Source of the DNA: Flavobacteriales bacterium
GTDB lineage: Bacteria > Bacteroidota > Bacteroidia > Flavobacteriales_D > Crocinitomicaceae
Length of the DNA: 38,962 bases
NCBI GenBank assembly: GCA_947460825.1
Contig: CANHHA010000027.1
Coordinates: 1-38,962 of the forward strand
Direction of reading: 5' to 3'
Part shown: piece after piece, positions 6,705-16,600 of the stretch
Numbering within the stretch: the stretch's first letter is position 1
Layout of the letters: every line of letters starts with the position of its first letter
Notes under the pieces: model-generated
The model's database searches: none
What the model saw: only the letters and a program-made list of their open reading frames with translations
What the model was told of the DNA's origin: nothing
Position numbers and translations under genes: made by a program

Positions 6705-9326
6705 GTGAAGATTTTAAGTACCCTTATACTCGTCCTTAGCGTGATGTGTTCCTTTGGACAACAGATTTCTGTCGAAGGAATTTGTATCGATAAGAAGGGA
6801 AAACCTATTTCGGAGGTTACGGTAAAAGACCTGAACCAAGGACGTGTATTGTCTACTACAGACACCAGAGGTAAATTCTCCTTTGTAGCAGCACTTGGCG
6901 ATAGCCTTTCCTTATTATTCAGCTATCAAGCCTATCAAGAAAAACGTCAAGTTGTAGTTAATAAAAGTCCCGTAACCAACATACCAACGGTATTATTCCA
7001 AATCCAAGTGAGTGAAACGGTGGTAGTTCAGCGCATTAAAGACGATCCCTTTGATTTAATTGAATTACCGAAAATCGATCTCCAGCAGATGATTTCAGTG
7101 GAAAAATACCTTACCCTAACAAAACCCGCAACTTCTAACAATGAACTTACCTCTAACTATAACGTACGCGGAGGTAATTATGATGAGAATCTAGTGTATG
7201 TGAATGGTTTCCTGGTATATCGCCCATTTCTAACACGCTCTGGACAACAGGAAGGGATGAGTTTTATTCATTCAGCCTTGGTTGAAAAAGTAAAATTCTC
7301 AGCCGGTGGCTTTGACGCTCAATATGGCGATCGCTTGAGTTCTGTACTCGACATCACCTACAAAAAGCCCACGGCATTTAGAAGCTCTGTAGCCCTTTCC
7401 TTACTGAGTGAAGAGGTGCATGTGGAGGGAGCGTTGGGGGAAAAATTTACCTATCTCGCAGGAGCACGCTATCGATCGAATGGGTATTTTCTAAACTCTC
7501 TTCCTACCAAAGGGGCCTATAACCCTGTATTTGCAGATGGACAATTTCTTGGAGAGTACCAGCTTAATCCAAAACTTACCTGGTCGGTGTTAGGGCACTA
7601 TTCTTCCAATAACTACCGCTTTGCTCCACAAACATCGAATACCGATTTTGGAACGGCCAATGAAGCCTACTCTTTTCGGATCTACTTTGATGGAAAAGAA
7701 AGCACTCGATTCCAAACAGGGATGGTGGGAACCTCACTCAACTACACCCCAAATCCGAAAACTAAACTCGGATTTTTCCTTACTGGATTTCAATCAGATG
7801 AACGCGAATATTTTGATATCCAAGGACAATATTACATCAACGAACTAGAAACCGATCCCTCTAAGGAGGAATATGGGGATTCTATTGCCGTGCTAGGAAT
7901 TGGAACCTTTTTGAACCATGCACGAAATCGCTTGAATGCACAAATTTATAATGCATATCATGAAGGGTCGCATGTACTTAAAAAGGATTACATCGATATA
8001 TATAGAACGCGATTTGTTAGTTCCGAGCTCTTGTGGGGCGTGGGGTACGAATTAGACCGATTCCAAGATGTATTGAGCGAATGGAAAATGATTGACTCCG
8101 CAGGGTATAGCCTTCCGCAAGGATCCTCCAATGAAGTGGAGTTATTTGAAACCATCAAGGGCAATTTAAATCTCGTGAATCACAAAGCTACCGGCTATCT
8201 TCAATGGAACTTTAGTAAATCACATACCCGCTTTCAAGAGCGCGTAACGGTACAACAAAAACAGAAAATAGACGGCAAAAAAATCATTAAAACATTTAGC
8301 GAAACCCTGGCAGAAAGTGCTTCTAAATTCGCGTTTTCCTTGGGTGGTCGAACGGGATACACCACCGTTAATAATGAATTTTATATTACTCCACGTTTTT
8401 CTGCCACCTATTTCCCACGGGCATACATGGTTAGAAACAACAAGGTGGTTCGTAGAAACCTGAGTTATCGTTTTGCCACGGGAACCTATTATCAACCACC
8501 ATTCTATCGTGAATTCCGAACCTTGAATGGAACGTTAAATACCCAAGTACAATCTCAAAAATCGGTGCATGCCGTGCTTGGTGCTGATGTCTACTTTAAC
8601 ATGTGGCAGCGAGAAAGCCCTTTTAAATTTTCAGGGGAGATATTTTATAAGTATTTATGGGATGTAAATCCGTATGAAATTGAAAATGTACGCACCCGAT
8701 ACTACGCGAACAATGATGCGGTGGCGTATGCCACGGGCATTGACTTTAACGTGCATGGAGAATTTGTACCGGGAATTGAGTCCTTTTTCAAACTTGGGAT
8801 TATGCAAACGCGAGAAAACTTAAAATACGATTCGTACCAAGAATTCTACAATGCAGCCGGAGAGAAAATCATTTTTGGATACAGTGAAGACCAAGTGGTC
8901 GTGGATAGTGCGAGATTCTACCCCGGGTTCATTCCTCGCCCAACAGATCAGTTCTTAACGATTGGAGCCTTGGTTCAAGATCAAATGCCTGGTTTAGAAA
9001 ACTTTACCGTACAAATGGGATTACAATACGGCGCACCATTGCCTTATGGTCCTCCAGGAGGAGATCGCTACAAAGATACCTTAAGAATGAAGGCATACTT
9101 TCGCGTTGACTTAGGCTTATCATATAACTTGGTGAGTAAAAACCAAGGTTGGTGGCACAGGCATGTACCAGAATCCATGATTTCCTTAGAAATCTTCAAT
9201 TTACTCGGGGTGAATAATGTCCTTTCAAAACAATGGATTCAAGATGTGGAAGGAAAATATTACAGCATTCCAAATTACTTGACCCAACGCCGGGTGAATT
9301 TAAAATTTATTTGCCGCTTTAATTAG
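6705..9326 (+). CDS. TonB-dependent outer-membrane receptor with CarboxypepD_reg-like N-terminal domain
   Basis: The gene starts at GTG 6705 and encodes 873 residues: Sec signal (MKILSTLILVLSVMCSFGQ), a carboxypeptidase-regulatory-like domain at ~20-105 (VEGICIDKKGKPISEVTVKDLNQG), a TonB plug at ~115-225 (SNYNVRGGNYDENLVYVNGFLVY ... AGGFDAQYGDRLSSVLDI), then a beta-barrel rich in aromatic strands to the C-terminus. It should sit in the outer membrane and import a ligand with TonB-ExbBD energy. No SusD partner follows, so it is not a classical glycan SusC; substrate unknown. Its 3' end overlaps the convergent response regulator by 8 bp. Confidence 0.9.
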   Translation: MKILSTLILVLSVMCSFGQQISVEGICIDKKGKPISEVTVKDLNQGRVLSTTDTRGKFSFVAALGDSLSLLFSYQAYQEKRQVVVNKSPVTNIPTVLFQIQVSETVVVQRIKDDPFDLIELPKIDLQQMISVEKYLTLTKPATSNNELTSNYNVRGGNYDENLVYVNGFLVYRPFLTRSGQQEGMSFIHSALVEKVKFSAGGFDAQYGDRLSSVLDITYKKPTAFRSSVALSLLSEEVHVEGALGEKFTYLAGARYRSNGYFLNSLPTKGAYNPVFADGQFLGEYQLNPKLTWSVLGHYSSNNYRFAPQTSNTDFGTANEAYSFRIYFDGKESTRFQTGMVGTSLNYTPNPKTKLGFFLTGFQSDEREYFDIQGQYYINELETDPSKEEYGDSIAVLGIGTFLNHARNRLNAQIYNAYHEGSHVLKKDYIDIYRTRFVSSELLWGVGYELDRFQDVLSEWKMIDSAGYSLPQGSSNEVELFETIKGNLNLVNHKATGYLQWNFSKSHTRFQERVTVQQKQKIDGKKIIKTFSETLAESASKFAFSLGGRTGYTTVNNEFYITPRFSATYFPRAYMVRNNKVVRRNLSYRFATGTYYQPPFYREFRTLNGTLNTQVQSQKSVHAVLGADVYFNMWQRESPFKFSGEIFYKYLWDVNPYEIENVRTRYYANNDAVAYATGIDFNVHGEFVPGIESFFKLGIMQTRENLKYDSYQEFYNAAGEKIIFGYSEDQVVVDSARFYPGFIPRPTDQFLTIGALVQDQMPGLENFTVQMGLQYGAPLPYGPPGGDRYKDTLRMKAYFRVDLGLSYNLVSKNQGWWHRHVPESMISLEIFNLLGVNNVLSKQWIQDVEGKYYSIPNYLTQRRVNLKFICRFN

Positions 9327-9990
9327 CCGCGAAAAGAAATTTATTTGGAGAAACTAATTGAGTTTTTACCGCATACATCACTATTCCTGCGGTATTTTTC
9401 ACCCCCAATTTAAATAGAATATTCTTGCGATGCGTATTCACGGTATGTTTACTCAGGAAGAGCATTTCAGCAATCTGGTCATTGGTATATCCATCAGCAA
9501 TAAGGACAATGATCTCATTTTCACGCTCAGACATCATCACTGGATCACAGGTTAACACCCCATAATCGATATCATCCACATCCAAATTTGCTTTGTTGAT
9601 GGTTTCAAGAATTTTACCACAAAAGAACTTATTTCCTTTTGCCGTTTCAAGCACCGCATCCGAAATCTCTTGTAAATCACAGTCTTTTTTGATGTAACTC
9701 ATTACCCCACCTCGCAAGGCATCGATTAAGGTTTGTGGCGACTGGAGATAGGTTAAACCAATAAAACTAAACCCTGGATTAATGCGCAGTGCAGCAGTAA
9801 CATCATTGATATCAAACCCTTGTGCTGTATAATCAATTAACACCACCGCTTCTTCTCCGTGATTGGCTATGTCCACGAGTTGTCTACCGTTGTTTATTTC
9901 AACAATATCAGTCACTTCTATCAACCCAGACAAGGTAGCCTTGAGGCCAACCCGAATTAATTCGTTACTATCTGCTAATATGACGCGCAC
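9319..9990 (-). CDS. NarL/FixJ-type response regulator
   Basis: The 223-residue protein has an N-terminal receiver with Asp7, the phosphoacceptor Asp53 (VVLIDYT) and the Lys of SYIKKD near residue 100. A C-terminal LuxR-type HTH follows at ~150-210 (MSERENEIIVLIADGYTNDQIAEML, then LSKHTVNTHRKNI). The start is GTG at 9988-9990; no other start fits. It should be a phosphorylation-controlled DNA-binding regulator. No sensor kinase is adjacent, so it is an orphan here and its targets are unknown. The tail overlaps the convergent TonB receptor. Confidence 0.9.
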   Translation of the reverse strand: MRVILADSNELIRVGLKATLSGLIEVTDIVEINNGRQLVDIANHGEEAVVLIDYTAQGFDINDVTAALRINPGFSFIGLTYLQSPQTLIDALRGGVMSYIKKDCDLQEISDAVLETAKGNKFFCGKILETINKANLDVDDIDYGVLTCDPVMMSERENEIIVLIADGYTNDQIAEMLFLSKHTVNTHRKNILFKLGVKNTAGIVMYAVKTQLVSPNKFLFAAN

Positions 9991-10010
9991 TTACTTAGAA
10001 TATTAATAAA

Positions 10011-10018
10011 CAAAGATA
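10011..10018 (-). promoter_or_regulatory. -7 element of the response-regulator gene
   Basis: TATCTTTG on the minus strand, 20 bp upstream of the GTG. An imperfect dyad, AGGATGT/ACATCCT (about 10020-10050), lies just upstream and could be an operator. Confidence 0.5.
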
Positions 10019-10105
10019 CAGGATGTTCCCATACACTTCTATACATCCTAGGTTTTTTTTTAACAAGAGATTCACAGCGCGGTTAAGGGCCCAAAAAATA
10101 TCGGT

Positions 10106-10113
10106 TATCTTTG
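10106..10113 (+). promoter_or_regulatory. -7 element of tsaC/sua5
   Basis: TATCTTTG ends 4 bp before the ATG at 10118, predicting a leaderless transcript. Confidence 0.55.
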
Positions 10114-10117
10114 CTTC

Positions 10118-11074
10118 ATGATTACAAAAATTACCCAAGATGTGATGGAAGCAGCCAATGCACTCCGGGCGAATCAAGTCATTGCTATACCAACGGAGAC
10201 GGTCTATGGATTAGCGGCAAATGGCCTATGTATTCCGGCGGTTTCCGAAATATTCAAGGTTAAGCAACGTCCTACAAGTAATCCCTTAATCTTACACTTT
10301 GCCCATTTAGATGACGCCACCCCCTACATTCAAGAATTTAACCAAGAATTGAAACGCCTCTACGATCTTTTTAGTCCAGGCCCAATAACCTACCTCGTTC
10401 CAAAAACGGAAAAGGTACCCGTTCAAATTACGAGTGGCTCTGCACTTGTGGCCGTGCGTTTTCCCTCACACCCCATTTTCTCTGCCTTGCTACTAGCGCT
10501 AGATTTTCCCGTTGCGGCACCCAGTGCAAATAAATACGGATCTGTTAGTCCTACGCGTGCAGAAGAGGTCTTCACTCAATTAAATCATGAAATTCCTTTA
10601 ATCTTGGATGGGGGCGCATGTCAGTATGGTTTAGAATCTACCATTGTTGGTATGGATGGAGATCGGGTAATTGTTTATCGCTTAGGAAGTATTGATTTAG
10701 ATGAACTATCCACCGCGCTAGGATACATTCCAGAAGTTAAAAATCAGGCCGAACAGTCCCCACTAGCTCCGGGCATGGTGAAATATCACTATGCAACAAA
10801 AACCCCGCTGCACTACCTAAGGAAGAACCTTAAATCGGAGGAAAATACAGGCTATATCTTCATGCAAACCATCCCAGATGGTTTTCCTTCTGAGCAATGT
10901 ATGACCTTGAGCTCCAACGGTGATTTAAAAGAAGTTGCAAGAAATTTATACCACACCTTGATTACCATGGATGAAGGTGGTTTCCATGCAATCTATATTG
11001 AAAAACCGCTGGCCGAAGGACTTGGGTTAACCATTTTGGATCGACTTCAACGAGCCACCGCAAAATTCAATTAA
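10118..11074 (+). CDS. L-threonylcarbamoyladenylate synthase (TsaC/Sua5/YwlC)
   Basis: This 318-residue enzyme makes threonylcarbamoyl-AMP from threonine, bicarbonate and ATP, the first step of t6A37 tRNA modification. The YrdC domain spans ~10-200: IPTETVYGLAANG, the KxR motif in FKVKQRPTSNPLILH, VAVRFPSHP, and the PSANKYGSVSPTRAEEV signature. The C-terminal ~100 residues match the Sua5 extension, including SPLAPGMVKYHYAT, so it is the long Sua5 form rather than short TsaC. Cytoplasmic. It stands alone, bounded by the L31 terminator. Confidence 0.93.
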   Translation: MITKITQDVMEAANALRANQVIAIPTETVYGLAANGLCIPAVSEIFKVKQRPTSNPLILHFAHLDDATPYIQEFNQELKRLYDLFSPGPITYLVPKTEKVPVQITSGSALVAVRFPSHPIFSALLLALDFPVAAPSANKYGSVSPTRAEEVFTQLNHEIPLILDGGACQYGLESTIVGMDGDRVIVYRLGSIDLDELSTALGYIPEVKNQAEQSPLAPGMVKYHYATKTPLHYLRKNLKSEENTGYIFMQTIPDGFPSEQCMTLSSNGDLKEVARNLYHTLITMDEGGFHAIYIEKPLAEGLGLTILDRLQRATAKFN

Positions 11075-11084
11075 ACCATCGCGC

Positions 11085-11115
11085 AAAAAAAAAACCATCC
11101 CGATATGGAATGGTT
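11085..11115 (-). terminator. Terminator of the L31 gene
   Basis: On the minus strand a hairpin of AACCATTCC with GGATGGTT (one bulge) is followed by a run of ten U (11085-11094). The plus strand has few T after the stem, so the main action is on L31. Confidence 0.75.
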
Positions 11116-11142
11116 CTTAAATATAGTAAAACCCGAAGGTTC

Positions 11143-11397
11143 TTATTTCATCGTACGACCAAAACGTGTTTTGAATTTATCAATACGTCCAGCAGTATCC
11201 ACAAACTGTGCAATTCCAGTGAAAAATGGATGTGATTTGTGGGAGATATCCAATTTAACCAAAGGATACTCATTTCCATCTTCCCATACAATGGTTTCTT
11301 TCGCTGCTGCGCAAGATGGACAAATAAATGCGTATTCGTTAGACATGTCCTTGAACACTACTAATCGGTAATCGTCTGGGTGTATTTCTTTTCTCAT
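11143..11397 (-). CDS. rpmE2: 50S ribosomal protein L31, type B-like
   Basis: The 84-residue protein aligns along its length with type B L31: MRKEIHPDDYRLVVFKDMSN at the start, WEDGNEYPLVKLDISHKSHPFFTG in the middle, DTAGRIDKFKTRFG at the end. It belongs to the large ribosomal subunit and bridges towards the small-subunit head. Unusually, residues 26-29 read CPSC where the zinc-free type B form normally lacks a CxxC. One CxxC alone would not give the classic four-Cys site. It is monocistronic, with its own promoter and terminator. Confidence 0.95.
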   Translation of the reverse strand: MRKEIHPDDYRLVVFKDMSNEYAFICPSCAAAKETIVWEDGNEYPLVKLDISHKSHPFFTGIAQFVDTAGRIDKFKTRFGRTMK

Positions 11398-11414
11398 GAT
11401 ACAAAATAGGAGTG

Positions 11415-11445
11415 CAAAGGTAGTAAATCAAATGAATTAAACAAA
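11415..11445 (-). promoter_or_regulatory. Bacteroidota promoter of the L31 gene
   Basis: Minus strand TTTG (11442-11445), 19 bp, TACCTTTG (11415-11422), 17 bp upstream of the ATG. Good match to TTG/TAnnTTTG. Confidence 0.8.
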
Positions 11446-11512
11446 CCCTATTGAAGTAAATTTGAAATAAACTAACAGAATGGCGCTCATAACTATTTAT
11501 TTACACCAATAA

Positions 11513-11546
11513 TTGCAACGAGTATCTGCTTATTTTTATACCTTCA
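11513..11546 (+). promoter_or_regulatory. Possible promoter of the lpxD-like gene
   Basis: TTG (11513-11515), 23 bp, TACCTTCA (11539-11546), 8 bp before the chosen ATG at 11555. The -7 deviates at the last two bases. Confidence 0.4.
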
Positions 11547-11554
11547 ACATACGT

Positions 11555-12460
11555 ATGAAATTCAATAGTCCATACACTTTATCGTTCCTTTCTGAGCAAT
11601 TTCAATGCTCCCCAGTTGGTCCACCGGATTTAACGATTACTGGAATCAATGAAATTCATCGCGTAGTTTCAGGGGACCTTGTATTTGTAGATCACCCGAA
11701 ATACTACGAAAAAGCCTTAAAATCGAATGCATCTGTAATCATTATTGACAAGCATGTGGAATGTCCGGAAGGAAAAGGATTGTTGATTACCGAAAATCCA
11801 TTTGCTGTTTTTAATCAAATCTCACGGTTTGGCTATATGCAAAAACAGCGGGATCCGTTTAACCGTTCGGCGGACTATCCGGGAGTTTTTATTGGGAAAA
11901 ACGTAATGATTGGCACTCATGTTCAAATTGGTCCAGGCACTTGCATCCTGGATGATACGGTGATTGGTAATCATGTAGTGATTGGTCCAAATACGGTAAT
12001 CGGGCATACTGCATTTTACTTTAAAAAATCGAATCATCAATACGCGGCGATGTTTAGTTGCGGGAATGTAACCATTGCAGACCATGTGGAAATTGGAGCG
12101 AATTGCACGATTGACCGCGGAGTGACGGATGTTACCTACATTGGAACCGGTACAAAAATCGATAATTCGGTTCAGATTGGACACGATACCCGTATCGGTG
12201 AACATTGTTTATTTGCCTCTCAAGTAGGAATTGCAGGGTGTGTCGATATTGGGGACCGTGTAACCATGTGGGGACAAGTAGGCTGTGCGAGTGGAATTAG
12301 CATTGGAAATGACACAGTGATTTTAGCGCAAAGTGGAATTTCAAAAAGCTTAGTTGGAAATGCCACCTATTTCGGAAGCCCCTGTAGTGAGGTACGTGAA
12401 AAATTCAAAGAAATAGCAGCGTTGAAACAGTTGCCAGATTTTCTTAGAAAACACCAATGA
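11555..12460 (+). CDS. LpxD-like acyltransferase (left-handed beta-helix)
   Basis: I choose ATG 11555 (MKFNSPYTLSFLSEQF); the frame is open upstream, but a start there would lie on or before the likely promoter. The 301-residue protein has an LpxD-type N-terminal uridine-binding domain (~1-95, ending SRFG) and then hexapeptide repeats forming a left-handed beta-helix (IGKNVMIGTHVQIGPGTCI, VIGNHVVIGPNTVIG and more). The catalytic-His region VQIGHDTRIGEHCLFASQVGIAGC matches UDP-3-O-acylglucosamine N-acyltransferase, which adds the N-linked chain in lipid A synthesis. The gene is not beside lpxC/fabZ/lpxA, so it is probably a second LpxD-like paralogue with an uncertain acceptor. Its stop overlaps the next start by 4 bp (ATGA). 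Confidence 0.85.
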   Translation: MKFNSPYTLSFLSEQFQCSPVGPPDLTITGINEIHRVVSGDLVFVDHPKYYEKALKSNASVIIIDKHVECPEGKGLLITENPFAVFNQISRFGYMQKQRDPFNRSADYPGVFIGKNVMIGTHVQIGPGTCILDDTVIGNHVVIGPNTVIGHTAFYFKKSNHQYAAMFSCGNVTIADHVEIGANCTIDRGVTDVTYIGTGTKIDNSVQIGHDTRIGEHCLFASQVGIAGCVDIGDRVTMWGQVGCASGISIGNDTVILAQSGISKSLVGNATYFGSPCSEVREKFKEIAALKQLPDFLRKHQ

Positions 12461-13686
12461 GTGAACGCGTAATTAATGCCCTTGAACGTCAACTTGCATT
12501 GCATGAACTAAAACTTCATTCACTGCTTTCCATCACTACTGCCATAAATACACAATCCTCGGTAGAAGACCTACTCGGGATCTATTCGTTCATCCTGAAA
12601 GAACAATTGAATTTCAGGAAATTTGTGCTCATCACCAACTCCAACGGATGGAAAATAATCCATAAATCTGGAATCCGGGGAAAAATTGATTTGGCCTTGC
12701 ACATAGATCACTTACAACGGATTAAAGAACTCACCATGGTAGCCGAATCTAATTCGAGTTTACTGAGTGAATTCAATATTATTATTCCGGTGTTTCACAA
12801 AGGAAATCCCCTTGCCTATTTATTGCTTTCCGAAAATGCGGCCATGAACGCCTCTTCAGAAAAAGAGCAGCACCTTGAATTTGCACAAACATTAACCAAT
12901 ATAATTGCGGTTTCTATTGAAAATCAACGGCTTACAAATCGCCTGATTTCAAAAGATATGATCAATCGTGATTTGGAAACTGCCTCTGAATTACAAAAAC
13001 TGCTCTTCCCTTCCGATTTACCTTCCAATAGAAAAATGGACATCTCGGCTAAATATATTTCAAGGCACGTAATTGGTGGAGATTACTATGATTTCATTCC
13101 TTTAGGTGATGAAGAATATATCATTTGTATTGCAGACGTTTCCGGAAAAGGAATCTCAGCAGCATTACTCATGGCAAATTTTCAAGCTACCCTGCGCACC
13201 TTGTTTAGGTACCAACGGTTCGATCTTTCCTTCCTCATTGAAGAATTAAATAAAAAGGTAATGGGTGGGGCAAAAGGAGAGAAATTTATCACCTTCTTTA
13301 TTGCACACTACAACGCCTACACGCGAAAACTTAAATACATCAATGCCGGACACAATCAACCGGTACTTTTTATGGGCAGAAAATACCAACTCCTTCACGA
13401 TGGGTGTATTGGACTTGGGATGTTGGATGAACTTCCAAATCTACAGGTTGGTAAAATGGTCATTCCGCCCAAAAGCACCTTAGTGCTGTATACGGACGGT
13501 GTTGTTGAATTAGAAAATGAAAAGGGGGAACAATTTGGAATAGAACGAATGATAAAAAATGTACAGTCGTTTTCATCCCTTAAAATGGAAGACATGAACA
13601 ACATTCTATTTTCAAAACTGGATGAATGGAAAGGTGAATTACCCTATGGCGATGACACCGCAATCCTGAGTTGCAAATTCTTTTAG
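12457..13686 (+). CDS. GAF-like / SpoIIE (RsbU-type) PP2C serine phosphatase
   Basis: The 409-residue cytoplasmic protein has a GAF-like sensory part at ~20-165 and a PP2C/SpoIIE phosphatase domain at ~180-409. Metal-binding motifs are visible: GGDYYDF, IADVSGKGISAALLM, LYTDGVVE and GDDTAIL. RsbU-type phosphatases dephosphorylate anti-sigma antagonists in partner-switch signalling. No RsbV/RsbW partners are present here. Translation is coupled to the lpxD-like gene by an ATGA overlap, an unexpected link between envelope synthesis and signalling. It converges with porU2, sharing 4 bp at the stops. Confidence 0.9.
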   Translation: MSERVINALERQLALHELKLHSLLSITTAINTQSSVEDLLGIYSFILKEQLNFRKFVLITNSNGWKIIHKSGIRGKIDLALHIDHLQRIKELTMVAESNSSLLSEFNIIIPVFHKGNPLAYLLLSENAAMNASSEKEQHLEFAQTLTNIIAVSIENQRLTNRLISKDMINRDLETASELQKLLFPSDLPSNRKMDISAKYISRHVIGGDYYDFIPLGDEEYIICIADVSGKGISAALLMANFQATLRTLFRYQRFDLSFLIEELNKKVMGGAKGEKFITFFIAHYNAYTRKLKYINAGHNQPVLFMGRKYQLLHDGCIGLGMLDELPNLQVGKMVIPPKSTLVLYTDGVVELENEKGEQFGIERMIKNVQSFSSLKMEDMNNILFSKLDEWKGELPYGDDTAILSCKFF

Positions 13687-16600
13687 CGTAAAATATACAT
13701 TTTACCCAACCCTTTATGGAAATAAGTGTCTGCTCCTGATTCCAAATGCGTTATTTCTTTTCCGCCAATTCTTGCAATCACTCGATACAAATACACACCA
13801 TTCGCCAATAAATCTCCGAAATTATCCCTTCCATCCCATGCGAATTCCGTAATGTTACGACCAATTCTAAGTTGTCCAAGCTCATCCTCAGAAATTTCTC
13901 GAACTACTCTCCCACTGATGTTCATGATTTGAATGAGCATTTCATCTGGCATTTCAGACCCTGTTAGGGTAAATACAAACCGAGTACTGGTGCTAAATGG
14001 ATTCGGGTAGTTCATCACTTCGGTGATTGCCGACGCTAAGATCACCTTGAAATTAATGGTGTACTCATAATCTCCGGAAAGATTCCCAGAACGGTCTTGC
14101 CCTTGCACCAATAAGGTATATACCCCTTCCTTAGAGAATAATGCGGGATAAATGATTTTAAACTTCTTATTGGACGCATTGGCCGGAAGCCATTCCATTA
14201 CTACCGTACCTTGCGCATCTACAAATGGGATTTTTCGCATCTCCCCATCAGGATCCGTTAGATAGATCGCAAACAACGATGTATCTGCATCACTATCCAT
14301 GATGAGATACGGATTGTCATCTTTTAAGGTAATGAGTATTTCGCTTTGAGGAGAAACGATGTCGTTATTTAGAATATGCTGACCATCGAAGGTGACATCC
14401 AAAATAGGGTTTACATCCTCCCCCCCTACTGTAAAGGCCATTTGAAGCACATTGTTTATGTGCGTAAGTTCGGGTTGGTCGGTTTGCATAGAACCTTGAT
14501 TCGTATACGGATTAACCTCCACGCGCAGCCAATTATTCCCTTTCAGGTTCAAGGTTGGAATAGCGATTGTATCGTACAAATGCCCATTAGCTAACAGCGG
14601 CGCTTGACGCGGATATGAAACCGGATGAATCTGTTGGTTTTCATCAATTACGGAATAACTCACTAATAAGGAATCCATATTATAATCACTGATATTGCGT
14701 ATATCAACGGCAAAATTCAAGGGCTGACCTTCTTGTATTGAATCGTTTTGTGCAGACCAAAACATCGCTGTAGACGGATCTATTGCTGCTTCGGGGAGTG
14801 GTGCAAATACCACATGCCAAAAATCTAATTGTGCAGGAGTTTGAAAATTAGAATCCACATAAAATGCCTTAAGTCGGGCAAACGGAAACTGCGCTGCATC
14901 CATTAAATTATTGAGATTTATGATTGAATCGTGGGGTGTCATCAAGGTATCAATGACGTGATCTAAGGCACCAAAGGTATTGTACACCTGAACGCGCATT
15001 CGCGTTGAATCACCCGGAAGAACCTCCAAGGGATCACGCTTCCAAAAGAGAGACTGCCAATCGCTTACGGGTCCGATTAACGGGGTGGTTTCATATCCAA
15101 CCAATTGAGAACCAAAAATTACAGTATCCATGTGAATATCTTCCGTCCCTTGCGTAAATTTCTCCACAACAAACGAGGGGTCACCTTTTCTTGTTAAAAA
15201 GATAAAAGGCTTGTTTGGCCGCCCTTGAACAATGCTATCAGAACCCAGTGAGGCGAAGGTTTGATATAACGTAGGGCTAAAGGTATTCCACCAATCGTAG
15301 CGCGTAGTAATCGGAGAATATACTAAAATATAATCTCCATTTTCAACCACATTCTGAACTAAATTTTGAAATGCAGCTAATTGAACTGCACTATTTTGAT
15401 GAAAGGTAAAATACTTCATGGATCGAGGCTTACATCCGGAATTATCATTCGCATTCCCAAAATTATTACCCGGATTTACCACGGTACCATTTGGATAGGT
15501 ATATCGTGTTTCCCATGGCAGCAAGGTGGCTTTATCAACGATTGCTACGTGCAATTTTGGCGTCATATTACACACCTCATATTCTTGCTGTTCATCGTTT
15601 AAATACCACGCATTATCATAGATCTCAGGAGCTGTGGTTGCCGCCTTAACTAAGCAAGAGATTCCTTTTTGAATCGGGACAAATTCACGCAATTCTTGTT
15701 GGGAATTCATTGAAATCCCTGTGAAGGAGTTGTCTGTAAACTGAAAGAAATCATCCTGACCCCAGCCCTCTTTTCCAGGTATGTATTGAAACGATCGTTT
15801 CTTCCAAATGAAAGGACTGTTATTCACAGAAACACGCCAATAATACACTACACTGTCTAAAAAATGAACAGGATCCAAGGAATTAGATGAAACCCGAACC
15901 CATTGATTCCAATTGACCGACTTTACTCCACCCGTGCCGGTAACGTTCGCATACCTCAAGAACGATGAATTAAACAAATGGCTCGTATCCATTTCAAAGC
16001 GATACGAATTCGCAGGAGCCAAGGGATCAATGGTTGAGGCAAACACGGCGAGTGTATCTCGCGGAACCACAGCAAAATCGATGGGTAATACGGGTTCAAT
16101 GCCATCTACTCGAATATTAAAAGACTTTACAATTCGGTTATTGTTAATTTCATCGTAAACCTCATCATTAAAATTGGGAATATCCACTGTAATCGTGAAT
16201 TGGTTCAAGCCTACGCCGATAAGGGGATAAAAGGGCAGTTTAACTGCTATATCTTTTTCGTAATCTATGCCATTGACGGTGAAAACATAACTAGAATCCG
16301 CTGTGGAACCCGGGAAATCTCGTAAAATTTCTAACGCAAAATCTCCTGGAATGGACTGCCCTAAATTGCGCAATTTTATTTGAATTTCCAACGAGTCTGT
16401 CGTTAAGGAAATGTCATCCGGACCAAACGAAACGCGATCTTCAGTTAACTCCAATTCCGGTTTTGCATGTGGATTTAGGCGAAGCATTGGGTCACCGTGG
16501 AGCGTCATTTGTTGGAATACCGATTCCGTGCTCAACGGTTGAGAAGGATTCATGATGGAATCAATCGTATGCTTGATATGCTCCCCAATGGTTCCTCCGT

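Noticed and set aside
11105-11371. Plus-strand 88-residue frame opposite L31
   Set aside because: Antisense of the ribosomal protein gene and its terminator.
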